Below are positions 1 through 14,200 of a DNA stretch of 64,000 bases, piece by piece. This DNA comes from Dipylidium caninum (lineage: Eukaryota; Platyhelminthes; Cestoda; Cyclophyllidea; Dipylidiidae). Where the stretch lies: contig QEYB01000524.1 in the NCBI GenBank assembly GCA_017562135.1, positions 186,001 through 250,000 on the forward strand. Reading direction: 5' to 3'. The position numbers and the translations under genes were made by a program. A model generated the notes under the pieces. The model was given only the letters and a program-made list of their open reading frames with translations. It made no database searches and was not told the origin of the DNA. Every line of letters begins with the position of its first letter. The first letter of the stretch is position 1.

Positions 1-802
1 CACGCATCTCTCCTGTAGACATATTGGCTGAACAAACACGAAGATGGTGCAGAAGAGTGGCCAACTCGTTAACAAACGCTGCGGCCTGGCGACTCGAGGT
101 GAATACAGGATCAGTCACTATCTCAATTAAACCCACACCTAACGATGAGAAAGAAGTCTCAAGAATAGAAACTTACCAGCTCTGTTAAGATCAATAAGGC
201 TACGATTGGTGTTCTCATCCTGCAGGCTCTTTCCAGTATCCTGCTCTAATTGAATTCGTCTAATCTTCGCTTTGCTAATTAGTGGAGGGCACTTTCCATC
301 CGTGGACTTCCAAACATACTCCAACCAACCGTCCTCCGCAATGGGACGAGCGTGTTGAGTGATTTGAAAGCCGGCTGGAGAATCTGAGTAGAAGTAATGC
401 TTGCGATCAAAGCGTGATAGTGGATTGATACGACAATTAAGGCCTAGTGCCGCAACGAGCGTCCATTCAACACAATCGCGATTAAGCATCTAAAAGTTGT
501 AATAACCAAAAATTGTAAGAAGTTAAAAGAAGAATGATTCCTGTGGAAGTGTATAAGACGGTATTATGAGTTCTTTTCAAGATATCATGACTAACAGGCA
601 TGGATCCGGGAAGAGCAGCATCGAAGATGTCAACTTGAGAATTTGGTGGCGCTGCGAAGGAATAGTGTGCAGGGGAAAAGAGTTTCGAATGGGAATTAGT
701 CAGTTGCGCATGGATCTCCAGGCCAATAAGAGGGAAGCACGAGGACTTGGTAGTTGAATAGAATGATAATGAATATCGCAGCGTAGGGAAAAACCGGAAC
801 AT
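1..802 (-). CDS. GATB: Mitochondrial glutamyl-tRNA(Gln) amidotransferase subunit B (5' part, runs off the left edge)
   Basis: Subunit B of the GatCAB complex, which turns Glu-tRNA(Gln) into Gln-tRNA(Gln) in mitochondria. Exons on the minus strand are 802-596, 489-177 and 138-1 (continuing), with introns of 106 and 38 nt and matching phases. The protein shows the GatB core in order: [37 protein letters not shown], then [28 protein letters not shown] and LIDLNRAG. After the third exon it reads [11 protein letters not shown] and NMSTGEMR. The start at 802 gives an N-terminus of about 25 residues rich in Arg, Ser and aromatics, compatible with a mitochondrial presequence. The C-terminal half lies outside the window. 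Identity rests on near-continuous family motifs. Confidence 0.95.
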
Positions 803-2279
803 GTTGAGATGAGTCCGAGATCAGGAACGTAGCATGGACAGGATAAAAATTGAAATTAAACACATCGAAGTGCCAACACGACAAGCGAGGTGGTCCACGA
901 ATGTGCAATCTGTTGCCAATAAAAGTTTTATAAGCTTACCGATGCAGCAGAATGAAACCTAAAATGAACAAGTAGGGAAATTGCAAAGCAAAAAGTGAAC
1001 AGTAAGAAAATGATGCGTTGCCAGATGTCAAGCTGGTCCTACTCTGGTAAGAATAACAACAACAAGGTTAGATATCAGGAATAAGCAAGTAAATGTGGGT
1101 GAGTATCGGGGATTAAAAAGAGAAAAATGTGGTGGAAGAACAAAAGGCAAATACACAGAAACACACGCACTCGAAAGCGGGCCGAAGAGCAAGGCCATGA
1201 TTTACAGATAAGCGACCTAGAGAAAAAAATTAAGGGGCATTACGTTAACAAAATGATTTGGATACATATTATTCATAAAATATAACCGACACAAAAATTA
1301 CAAATTAGTAAAATTTTATGTGTAGTTAAGTTGTTTCTTGAGGGATATTTTAGCTTTGATACCTTTCAAGCGGACAGCCGGGCCACTAAAGCCGCTGGCG
1401 AAATTGATTTGTATCTGATGTATAGTGACCCTCACTTTGCGCGAATTTAAACTAAGCTCTAAGGTTTAGTTCCCGCGGATGATGCAATACGGAAAATGCA
1501 TTAAATCTTCAATTCATGTATCGTTGGAAATGGGGTTTTCAAAACTTAACCATTTCACTTATTTGTTTTCGCGCGTATTTAACTAGCGTTTCTAAAGATC
1601 CTAATACTAACTTATATTTTTTTGGATGAAAACATTACAATTCACAGTAAGTGTATACCTGTCAACATTTCCACTTTTTAAGTTCCTAGTAAATGTGTTT
1701 CAAGGTTATCTTGAGGTGTTTTAATCATTGATCAGTAACCTATGCGTAGTGCGCTTATTCAAGCACGCATTCAAGGTTTTTGGGTGTGTTTCGCTTTCGA
1801 CGGTGTTGTCGCAAATTCCAGTGGTTGTTGCAGAAATCACACACGACACTTTCAACCGAAATCTGCATTACATGGTTATTTTCGTTGCGACTTCTTCATT
1901 GAATGCGTATTGTGTTAGGCGTGCGTTCTTACCTAGTCGTTGTTCAGCTCACATATAACATCTAAGAGGAAATTCAGTGCCTGTTACCTTTTGGAAATTA
2001 ACATGGTTTAATCGGTTCTATACTCGTAGTTACTGCATTTTACACACATGTTGGTTTTGTAAATCTTATTGCACCAATCTATCTTTTTGGTATTTTTTTT
2101 AACTGCACTTCCAGCATAAGATTTCCCACTTTCTTTCTAGCCCCTAATGTTGAGACGCTAATCGTTGCCACTTCGCGCACTTGAATCCCTTTCTTTGATG
2201 TGCATTTTGCTCCTTTTCTCTCTCAATGGGCCCTGAAGTACGTCAGTTTTTTTTCCTCAGGACAGTATATTTTTTTGTT
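803..2279. other. Divergent intergenic region between GATB and the SLC16 gene
   Basis: About 1.5 kb upstream of both GATB (minus) and the transporter gene (plus). It is AT-rich from about 1220 on. I see no convincing coding exon. A 5' exon of the SLC16 gene is expected here or further upstream, because its first recognised exon opens at a splice acceptor near 2280, but I could not place it. Confidence 0.5.
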
Positions 2280-5200
2280 AGAGTCAAGTGACAACTATCA
2301 CTAACACAGAGCTGCTAAATGGCGATGGTGAGTCACATGATATGCTGCTTTCTTCCACCACTATTCACGTAACATCCTTCTTCCGTGACCTTTCAGCTAC
2401 TTCTAATCGCAGTTCATGGGCTTGGGTGGTTTTATTGTGTGCTTTCATCTGCACTGCTGTTGTCGACGGAATTATCATTTCTTTTGGGCTACATCTTCTT
2501 GAAATGATGGAGACTGCCACCTTCACCACATGGACCGACGACAGCAGAGAGGGTTCATTTTTCCTCTATCTTCTTCCAGGTGCCATCCTCACCGGGATGC
2601 ACTTGTATGCTAGTGAGTTTCATATTTCTTATTGGCTGTTTTCTTCACTCTCTTTAAAAAAATCAAGTCAAAACAAGCTCAATTCGATATCCGATTGCTT
2701 TGACGAAATTCTAATTTTTTCAGAGGCTTTTAAGTTCCTTCTTGGTTGTTTTTATTCTTGTTCCTACTTTCCATATTAGGGCTTTTATAAAATTAAGAGG
2801 ACATTGTAACCGTCTGAATTTATCAGTACAATAAAGCTTGGGTGTTTTTTGGGATGGGATTTCTAGTGACTCCCTTGAATAGGCCTTAACAGGCTAGATC
2901 TTGACTGAATGACCTTCTACCGGAAAATTCATTGGCCCTGTTTTCGTAACATCTAAAGTTTGTTCCATCTCGTAACCCGCTTAGTTCACCACAACCGGAG
3001 CTTGTTTGCGTTTTCACTTCGTCGCTAATAAATAGCGCTTCAGACGTTTTCATTTAAATCCCTTTTTGTACGGTTCATGGACGTGTCCACGTACTTTAAT
3101 GTAAACCTGTCATCGTTTGTACCTTTGTGGCTGTGCACTAACACAAGGCTATTTCGATCAATCTCTGTCTGTGTATATATGTGTAGAGCCGTCACCTCTC
3201 TGTCCACTCATTTTTCTCGCAAATGGACTGGGTGCGGGCTGGGTTGACACCAGCTTAGTTATCATTAATCTTGTCTCCATCTTTACTGCACTATTTAACC
3301 TATTTTAACACATGAAATAAGCTACCTTCACATGCAATGGCACAACAGCCTAAATTCACTCTCACACGGACACCGCCTGCTGACTGCAGAGGCTTTATAT
3401 ATATATTTTTCTCTCCATATACCCCCACAGTTGGTGCTCTTTTCCTGATTCCTCGTTCATCCTCCTCTCATCGCCATGTAGGAAGATCTCGCCAATCTTC
3501 CTACATCCACATGAATGCTCTAGCCTTAGAATGTGTGTACAAGAAGCAGGCGAAAAATAGAGTGCGAGAACCAGCACCGACGTTAACTCATGCTAATCGG
3601 CATGGGATGGATCCCCGTCTTTCCCCCTCAGTGCTCTCCCGAGGCACATGCAAGCGAGTGATGAGGCCTTGTGAGTCATGCCGGTGGTGTTCTACGCATT
3701 CTATCTTTTTGGTCAGAGTCGTGTGACTAAACGTAGATGGACAGGAGGCTGGGGCGCTAGTTATGTGTAGCATAAAACCCCAAAAGGTAGGGTAATCTAT
3801 TGTCAAAACTGATGTTAATTCGGGCGAGGGGGATTTCGGACCCTCCAAGGTGGGAATCTCATCATGACCGCTAGCTGTCCACTATTTTGTGTTGTCTATC
3901 TTTTCTCTTCCTCCTCTTAATTGAGTGATCTGGGCAAAAGCCAGATTTAAGTAGTATTTTCAGTACTTGCGTTCAACTCGGCTTTTGCATCCAGATATCG
4001 TCGCACTCTCAAAGAAACCGCTCTCTTCCATGACGCCTTGATTTTCCGTTTTCACTCACAATCACAAAAGATGAGTTACTGTAAGCCAGGTGAGGCCTTT
4101 TTCCAGGCTCCTTTGAAGTCGGCATTGAGGCTGTTTTAACGCATGAGACCGATTAAAAGGGTCTGATTTTTAGGTGACAATTTGGAATAAACTCCCCACG
4201 CCGCGGTGGTGGACAAAAGGTGAAATTAATAGCTAGTGGTAATGACTGTGGATTTCTCTTTCTTCTTTGAATAAGGAGAAATTTCTAAGTGCCACAACTA
4301 TCCTCCTTCTTTATGGGGATTGAGTAGACGCGATCGCTGCCCAATTCTTCCTCTTTGTTCATACTCCGAGTGTTACACTGCCTCTACGGTCTTTGGGAAT
4401 TTCCTGTCAAGAGCCGAACTTCCTAGCACCTTTCCGGAACTTCATGAAGGATAGCGGTGTTCGAAAAGCCTCTTAATTGTGTCCACCGACGGATCTGATT
4501 GTGTGGATGAAGTAGACACGCGTGAACGACGGTGTATTTGAGACCTGCCTTTTAGAACTGCCGAAGGCCGGGCAACCGGACACATCTGTATGGCTTGCAA
4601 TGCTTGAGCGGCCATTTAGTTGCTTACGCCACTTAAATTTTCGGGTCTGGTGGGTCGTGATAAACATCAATTTGCCATTGGCTGTCACTGTTTATTACCA
4701 TCGTCATGCTGACAGTTGGCTCTCGTCGTAAACGTTCGTATGCACTTGAGATAGCAGACAGTGGGAAGGCGGACAGGAGAAACGCCTCACTTTCGACTGT
4801 TCACAAGTTTTGCGATCAGCTTCAATTGGGAGGCCACTCTCTTGCCTGACAACGCTTTGAGATGATTATCACTTATAATCACGGCCATTCGTTTTCTTCG
4901 CATTGATGTTCTTTTTTGGAGACCTACGATCTGGGAAGGCGACTGGTTTCTCTTCATCTCGGAGGCAGGGATAAGGACGTATGTTTCGAAGTGTTACCCC
5001 CCAGCTAGTGACAATTGAAATCTTATTCTGGACTTGTCTTCACTCTCCTTCGGTCGACATACCGACTTAAGATGGTCCAAATGAAGTGAACTCGTGGCTT
5101 TTTAGTCACCTCATTGTAAGGCACCTTTGCGTTACCGCGAATCTCCCCCCCTAATCGTGCACAACAGTGGTGGAGATACGAGTGTCACATATATGTGACA

Positions 5201-8200
5201 GGTGTTATTTATTTGTGGCATATGTGTTGACTGACTTGATATACCTTATTTTGTTGTACACATCCTTTTTGGACACGAGCCCGCCTCGCCTCCTCCTCCC
5301 TCCAAGGTGTGGGCTGTGACGTGCATTGTCTACAAGTCGTAACATGCTCTCTCCCTCTCTGCTATAAATCTATCTCATCCTAAGAAGTTGTGGGAAGTTT
5401 GGCCTTCACAGGCTTCCATTTCCCTCCTCCTCTTCTTCCCCTCCACCTGCTGCCTCCCACCTCCCGCCCCGGCTGGCGTTGTACCACCAACAGGCTCACA
5501 CACTTGTTTTCTGGGCACTCCGGTTACTCGTGACCGGAGCGGCTTGGTGTTTGTTACTGCCGTGTTTTTACATTTGCTCCCCTGAAGGTCACTGTAAAGG
5601 TGAAAAATGTCTCGGTGTCTTGAGTTGACCAAACTCGCCCACACCACGTGAACCTGAAGGCGACCGTCCACCATGTGGTCCTCAGCGTCTACGCCAGGGC
5701 ACATAGAGGCCTATGAAGAGAAGAAAGTGGAAACAAATGGGCACTGTTATGTGGGAAACATGTTCCCGTTCTGCTACCACTTGCCCTGCACCCAATCATT
5801 AAATTGAAGCCAATTGAAAGCAGTGGATCTTTTGACTCCTCCCCTAGGTCCTTTGGCCAATGTTCTATCCGGATACTTCGACTACCGACCGGTTGCTATT
5901 GCCAGCGCCCTCGTCTCTGGCCTCATTCTAGTGATCAGCGCATTCCTCCAAACCCTCGAGGCTTTCGCCCTCTTCTTCGGGAGCTTCGGTGGTGCGTTGC
6001 TCTGTCTCTTCCTTCCTTTCCCTCCACTAGTCCGCGATAACCACCTCCATGTTGTTTTTTACACCAAAAGTAGCGCCATTAGTAAAGGAATAATTTACAT
6101 TGCACTGAATATGGTATTGCTTAAATTTGCCACGTTGGACAGTGGAGTCCACGAAATTTCCAGTACCCTTTCAAGATCCGCACTTTCGGCCCATTGATGC
6201 CTGGCGGCCACATCTCGGACGCATAAATTATGGCCATTTTGCGCGCCTACATCCGCTGTACAGCGGTACGGGTTGATTGTCGGCCGGTTAATATCACGTG
6301 GAGATCAAATCCAAGTGAAGTGAAGTCTCACGTTTTTGACACCTCGACAAGCCGTTCGCCCTAACTCCTCCCGTCTCCCGAGCTGGTTTGTCAAATCGGC
6401 CAATGACGAAGCCTCCTCTGCCTAAAGCGGTGGATGAGAAATGGCAGTTGCTTCAGGCTTGATGGAAACTTTTCTTAATTACCCCCTGGAGGTGACAAAC
6501 TACCATATTTTGCCTTCACACTTTTTTTATCGTCCCACTACACCTCACACTTGTCGCAGCGCCCTATCTGCGCCTAGACTTTGAAAGTTAATTTCTTCCG
6601 GCGGAAAAACCGGGAGACAGCCTCCCGCGTCTCGTCTAAGGGGATTCGCGTGTCCACGAGCCTACGTTTTGCTTCATTAGGACACAAAGACTCAATGATG
6701 GCTAGTGTGACAGTGGCTAAACGATGAGTAAGAACGAATGCCTTGGTGTCCCAGTGTCGGAAAGGCGACTTTGTCTTGAGATTGACGATTTAATGAATTT
6801 CAAAATGTGCTTCACAGAGTTGACTTTCACCGACCTGACCAGCAGACACAACATTTTGTCGATTTTATGGGCTACAGCGCTTGTTGGTACAATGTTCATA
6901 ACTGACCAATTAAAAGGGCGAATTAAATGGCAATAGTGCGTATTGAGGGGCGAGTGAAATGTCTTGGTGTGACGTCAGACGCACATGCATGCATGATAAA
7001 TAACCTTAACAATTGTATTTCCTCCGGATGGAGGTCATTTCGATGGCCACAAGGACGACGGCACTAGCGCCGCGAAAGTAGCCAATCAGAGAGCTCCGAA
7101 CAAGGTTTTACATTCATTCTATATTTTATCTGCCACCCAAAAGTGTGTCTAAATGTGGTGCGATAACAGAGATTAGTTGAGGTTGTGATGAGTGAAAAGT
7201 CGAATCCAAAGCAGGAATGGGACTCATCTGAGGGTTTTCGCGCTTCAATTTAACTAACCTTTCAATTGACCAATCAAGAATCCGCAAGTAAACGATATAT
7301 TTTGATGCCGTTTTTATACTCACGTTCTGCTTTTGTTACACTTGTTTACGATCCTTGCATTCATAGAAGACGTTTTTAATACCTCTGACTGCCCAAGCGT
7401 TCAATAATAGCTGTTCGGACTTCCATCTGTCTTGACTGCTCGTGAATCATCTTACTTTTCTTGGCCTCCTTTTTTTCAACCAAATGTAGGCCTTAGCTGC
7501 GGCCTTCTCTACTTTCCTTCGCTTTCCATTGTGGCTCAGTGGTTCGAGTTCCGACGAGCCCTGGCAGTTGGCTTGGCTATTTGCGGTTCTGGCGTGGGCA
7601 CTTGTGTCATTGCGCTCTGTTTTCGTGGCATCGTGTGCGCCTTCTCCTGGCGTGGTCTTTCATTATCATCGGAGCAATCTTCTTTCAGCTCTCGGTAGGC
7701 AATTTTTGACGCCCGCTAAACTACTTAATTCGCTAATCAGTAGATCATTCTGTTTCATGATTTAGTTTATTGGACCTCCCTATCCTCACCCCTCACCAGT
7801 ATACTAAAGTGAAAGTGTCTGAAATATTCAATTGCCTTCTACAGGTCTTGCTAGTCAAACTTATCATTAAAGTGACTTTGGCATCAAATGCTTCTCTCAA
7901 TGACACTTATTTAAGGAGCTTGCAGACTTCTGGGCGATCAACATCATATGTCTATGCGTGAGCAGCCTTTTAATATCTCCGCCCAATATTTTGCGTTTGT
8001 CCATTTGGTGAATCAAAGTTAAAAAAGTCACCCGGCAACTCCGTGCACATGCTACTCACTAACTTAAGTAGCACCCTGTCACATCTTGGTGCACAATCTC
8101 CGACTCATGAAATACTACCATGTAGAGATAAGAAATTTCCCAATAGGGTGGCGTTATCTTTCATTTTAAGACTAATTGGCGTCAGAACTACGGCACTTCC

Positions 8201-11200
8201 TTCGGCCCACGCAAACACAACCGACCAAATTGGTAAACGTCCTCACGTAGAGGGTTGGCTAGTCAAAGTCTGCCTAGTCCGCAGAAAGGTGGGCAAAGGG
8301 GGTGCAAATGCGCTTGTGCGCAGAATCCCCCCATCTGGTCACGTGAGCTTCCCACTTATTTTTATAAGAAATCCCTTGCTTTTGCCTGGATGCGTCATTT
8401 TCGAACATTCTGATTGGATGGGGGCGTTACTAAGCCATTCTCCGTGTTCGAAGCCGCCTCCATTGTTCGAATTGTTTAAAATCCCTGGTGAAAGACATTA
8501 CACTGGATGAGGCAGCGTTGGTAGTAAGTCTGGTGGGCCAATTAGGACGATTTCCACCAAGGAAAGACGGTTCGTATTCGCAACGAGGTCTCCATAATTC
8601 ATTCCTCAATCCCTGTTAGGATGACGTTTTTTGTATCGCAGCAACATTCATGCCGCAGGTTGTTTTTGCCCGCAACAGCCGGTTAAATTCTCCTTTCGGG
8701 GAGCCATTCCCCTTCCACCTTTTATCAAGGCTGATTCTCGCGTCTTCGGTGACTGCTGAAGGCCTCCAGACGCGGGAAAAAATTGTCTTTCGAGGTGAAG
8801 AAACATTGCAAATTACCGGTGGACTTTTTGATCATTGTCCCAGGTACTCGTTGCACTATTTCGCCCGGTTGAAGTGCAACAGGCGATCGACGTGGAGAAG
8901 TCGCGGTATCGAGCTTTGAAGCGTCGCCGTCAATTGGAGCATCAACGGATTGCAGCTGCCATTCGCCGCGAAAAGCTTCTTCAAGCTGTCGGACAAACAC
9001 AAAATCCTCCGAGGCGGGCCGTGGCACGGTAGTAGGATATTGCAATTGACAGACTTACCATTTGTGACAGCTGATTAAAATCTACCTGGGATAAGTAAAA
9101 TACCATGGGAAATGAATTTTCTTCTCTTTTTTTCCACGACAGAGTGCGTGGAGGTATCATGAGTCGCATTCTGGAAGAGAAATTCCGTCAGCGTAGCACC
9201 TCAACTGGCAGCCTGGACGGGATGGTGATCACCCGAGACAACAAACTCATCTCCCTCCCCACCGGAGCCGACTACGAATTGGTGAAGGCAGCCGCGGTGG
9301 CAGTGGTGGCCTCAGAACAGGCCGCCCGAAGCACCACAGAGACGACGAGTCGCGCAGGCGTAGACCGACCGCAGCGGTCGTCGTTACCATCGCAACCCTT
9401 CCGTTTTAGCGCCTCTGATAAGTCGGGAAATAAATCGCCACCGACTCTTGGCGATGCAAAAACTTCCAGGGTGAGTTTCTCCCCTGCCACCTACTTTTTT
9501 GCCCTACGCCATCGGGTGCTGGGAAGGTTTTCCGTAGGGTGATGCCCTTGACAGGCGGGCCGAGGACTCATTCACCCCGTTCCAAAGCCCATCACCTGCC
9601 CCCAAAACGTGTCACACTGTGGTTTTCACGATTTATTCACTCACGTAGCTTGTTCATTAGGAGATCCTGTGTATCCAACGAGCTGATTGCTCTTTGAACA
9701 TTTTTAAGCTTGCAAACCCTCGTCCAGTTGTTCTTCTCGGTCCGCCGCTCAACTTCAGCAAATCCGGCGTCATCCGTATCGCCGACGCGATCCTCCAGAA
9801 ACTCGAAGCCCAAGCACTGATTGCGCCGGGCATGAGGTGTCCTGACATTGCCGGGATTTTGCGGCGTTGGCCCATCGGTATCCACAATGTCATGTCGCCA
9901 GAAGAACTACAGGACCCGAATGCCATGGAGAGTGGGGAAACAAGTCTTCGACTGCGCGAGCACTCGCGTTCTCCCAGCACGTTCACTCGGGCGATTAGCG
10001 GTGCTGGTGCGACAAGGCCGAGTGCGAATGGGAGGGAGACGTCGAATTCCCTCTGTCGACCCTTCTCCATGAGCGACAACGACAACATCCCAGCTCTGTG
10101 CATCTCCGATGATTCCGGCAAGGTAGACGATCTCGATTAATGGGTGAAGTGCTGCTCGCTGTTCAAGCTGAACGTGGATGGGCAAAGGGGCAGCTTTTGA
10201 TGTCCACTGCGAGACGTGTGTTTGAATCCACATGCCTCTCGATGCGCTCCGCTCCCGGAAGTAGTAACCCTCTTCGGCCAGAATTCACTTGTCTATAATT
10301 TGTCTCATGGCCCAGAACACTAAAAAAAGCATAATAACTTACCATTTGCCGCCTCATCGAATCGTTGACCACTCAAAGCTCAGCTAATCCATCATTCTTG
10401 CAGGACAGTTGGAGGAAGTTTCATCTCCTACCGTCGTTTACGAGCCCTTCTTGAAGTGCTGTAACGGCATGAAAGGCGGAGAGGTGGAGGTGGGGGGGGG
10501 GGGATCTATTGCGGACGCTCGTGTTCCTCGCCTGCCGGTGAGGCAACGCTTTTCCGCTCCGTCTTGAAGTCATAGTCAATTTTATTACATCAAAACCCTC
10601 ATTAACCGCTCGCCCATTCGGCCTCGATTTGCGCTTCCTCTACACGAGCCGATTTTAGCGGTTGTCCCAAGTTGAGGCAAATGTTGTACGACAAGAATAT
10701 TGCATCCCCGCCTTAATCAGTCGTGGCGGAACTCACATTTGAAACACTTGAGCCGGTGGTGGAGTAGAGCAGAGTTGATCCACTCCACACCTACTTCAGG
10801 CAGGTTCCGTGGGCGTTTTGGGCACGGATGTCGGCCATCGCCGACTCACGGGCGAAGAGTGTTGTCGAGACAGCCCGCATCTTCTCTCCTCCTCCCGCCG
10901 CCTCTGTGGCAGCGCCTGCGGTAGCAGAACCGTCGACGGGTGCAACAGCAGCAACAGCATCGACCCCAAGACGGACAGCGCGATCGCCTCGGAGTTGTCG
11001 CGTGTCTGTCTCGACTCCGACCTGAAGGCACGCATTCGTGCTGTCATCTACCACGAGCTGAAACACAATTGCAAGCTAAATTCAGTGTTCCCGAGGCCTC
11101 ACAATCGGCTGAGTCAAGTGAGAGACACCATTCGTAGCGCTTATTCCCCCCCGCCCGCTGTCCACTTCAGCAAATGACTGGTATCTTCTCCACCATTGTG

Positions 11201-14200
11201 TAGAGTCCGACCAGCGAGTTGGCTCAACAGCACTCCTACAGCAGTCTGGAGGATGTGAACACTGAATCGTCCATGCGGCATGATAGTGTCAGCCCTGACG
11301 ACGCCGTGACGCCGGGCACTTCCTTCTGTGACCGAGCGCCTTCCCAATTGCCTGTCGCCGTTGAACCTCCAACTAGTGCTTGTGGTGCTTTTATGGCACA
11401 CCTCAGTGACACTCTTGACCTTAAGTTACTTCGCAGCCCCTCCTTCCTCCTCCTCTCTTTGGCTTGTACTCTTCACATGTTCGGTGAGTTGACGCGGTGC
11501 CTCGGGTAATCTCGAGCTGATCATCGGCAATTGTCCTTTATTATTCCCTCTATTCCTTCTATCGCTTTACGTTTTCGCTTTCTGAAGCAATCGACGCAAG
11601 TTATTTGCTTGTTTGATTGTGTATTTATACCTGGTTTGGCACATTTTTCAAACTAAGTCACATACTACTGAGTTGTTAATGGCCAGCATAGTAATCACTT
11701 GGGGACGTCAGTCGATCTCCCTTTCCTCACTGACAGAATTATTCCAATGTCATTTTAGTTACCCCTAGGCCGCAGATTCACATCAAATTATCAAAGGTAC
11801 ATGTGGTTGCCCTCTTGACGTCCTCGTAATCCTTCCCTCTTCAGCATTCTTCGTGCCGTATCACATCCTCCCACTGTTTGTTTCGCTGGAGGGTCGAGCC
11901 CTGGCATGTGGTCAACTATCTTGGCCGAGTCATCGCAGTCCGGTGTTCAGAGTCCCTGAGCCGTTGGTCGACGTGACAAGCATCATTTGTACCGTCGGCG
12001 TTGCACATCTCATCGGACGCCTGACTGCCAGTGAGTGGCGGCATTGGTGTGTGGTAATACGGTTGGGGCGTCGGAGACGGAAGGCTAGCAGGCACCTCAG
12101 TTTCCTGGCGTTCCACAGCTGACGAGGAAGGAAAATTTCAATTAAATTTATTATGAAGTTAGGCCGGTAGGCGATGAAGACAGACGAGGGGTCGTAGGAA
12201 GCAGGTATAGACGACTAGTGGGGCAGAGACAGACTAGCGGCCGTAAATAATAAGGCGTGGGGGTGAAAGAAACAGTAATAATTTCAGACTGGAGGGTGAG
12301 AGGAACGAAGGAATAAACAAACATATCCATGAAGAGACTGACAGAACCGATGGGGAAGGTACGGATGAGGAATAGTGAATTTTCGCCATTTCCTTCTGCG
12401 GCCAATAATGACTAGGAGACGGTTCCCGAAGGCACAGTTGAAGTACCTTTCATTAATCGGCAAAATTCGGAGCGTTAACCTTCGTCACAGCACGCGAAAA
12501 TGAGCGCTCAAAGCCTTTAAGTTTCTACTGCGTTGTCATAGTCCTGCGTTTTTTCCATAGCCTTCTACATTGAACGTATCGTGAGTGAGTCTAGTCACTT
12601 TCGAGACCTCAAGGACGATGAAAGCGACGAAGACAGCGGCTGCGGATCCGGCAATCAAAGGTCGGCGCGAAGGTGCTTGCCTACACTATTGCAACGACTG
12701 GCGGATCCTATGGTCCTCAACATCGTATCGCTGGCGATTGGGGGCGTCAGCCTGCTATGTCTTCCTCTCACCACATGGGAAGTAGGCTCATCAGACCATC
12801 CCCCTTCCTGCTCCTCCTACATTCCGCTGCGCGGTTTCCTCTTCGTCCTAGTCTTCCTCCACACTGTATCCAGTGGTGGGTATTTTGCCCTATTAGGTGT
12901 TTGAAAATTCCAGCATTTCATATAAATATCACAATCTGTGATTGTGCTTCCAGCTCTCGCCATATCCCTCCGCAGTGTTATAGTCGTGGAGCTCATCGGT
13001 GTTCATCATCTAACTCCCGCATTTTTCTACCTCCTTGTTTTCCAAGGAGCTGGAGCCATTGTCGGTCCTGTGGCAGTGGGTACGTTTTCGTAAACAAAAC
13101 TCTCTACTGCATTTAATTCAGTAACTATTATTTTTGAAAACAACTTTCAGGCGTAATGACTGAGTTTGCATCCGGTGTGAGGATAACCTCCAAGCTGTTG
13201 TCCGAAACGCGAGATCATTTGACCGGACCGGAAAACAATCCACTGAGTTGGGCTTACTACACCTGTGGCTTGGTCTTCCTGCTCTCGGCATTGGCATACT
13301 CACCTCTAAGACCGCTGTCGGCCTGGGAGACACGGCGGTACTTGGCAAAGGCGTTGTCCACCCCTAGATCACCAGTTGCCTCAGACGGTCCCAGTGAATT
13401 CGTGCGTCTGCCAATGAAGCTGTCTGATACATCGTTCGGTGAGACTCCTCCAATCGCGGATGATAATATCCCAAGCGGCCTGGTCGCCGTTAAACGAAAA
13501 GGCTCGGTGCGTCCATGCTACTTATATCAATTACTGAATCGTCGGATCCTCTGAATTCGTTTAACTTATTTGAATAACACGATTAAGTGCGTCCAGTCCA
13601 AGGTTGCTTCAAAATGTGGTTTTGCCATTGACTGACGGAAGAGGTAGATGATAAAAGAATATGAAATATTTAGCTCCCACGCCCCGAGACGAATTCCATT
13701 CCTCTTCTACGTTGAAGTCTATTTTGGCCTAAAAATCCCTCGGTCTCACTTTAATCATACTGCCTTCACACACATCCATAGGTACACTTTGTTGGAGACG
13801 CTACTCACCCTTGATTCCAGGGTAAGTGCCTCCACCCACGTCGCACCCTTCTACCCTGAATCACTTTCCATTCATCCTCTGCCTCTAATTTCGATTTTGC
13901 CTTACGATTGATTAAGAAAAACCACTGATTTAATGCGGAACATCCGCATCAATTTTGCTTGTTTTTTTTTCTACTTGATTAACTGGGCCATCGTGGAATC
14001 AACGGTGCGTTTGAGCCCCAGTTAGTGGTAGCCGGAGCTTAGTTTAACGAGTCTATGGCGAGTGCAGACTTATCGTTCTAATGCGTGCATGCAACGCTCC
14101 CTTTGCCACTACACGGGATGCTTGAGGCCGGCGGATGAAGGGAATGTCAATATTCGTGAGGTTTTAACCTCCCAAAGCTCGGAAGAACCCTCGGTTGTCT

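Noticed and set aside
8043..8510. 155-codon open frame within an SLC16 intron
   Set aside because: No domain or splice support, and exons on both sides join in phase without it.
12585..13116. Overlapping plus-strand frames in other phases at the SLC16 transmembrane exons
   Set aside because: Shadows of the exons at 12561-12896 and 12954-13079, whose frame carries the transporter helices.
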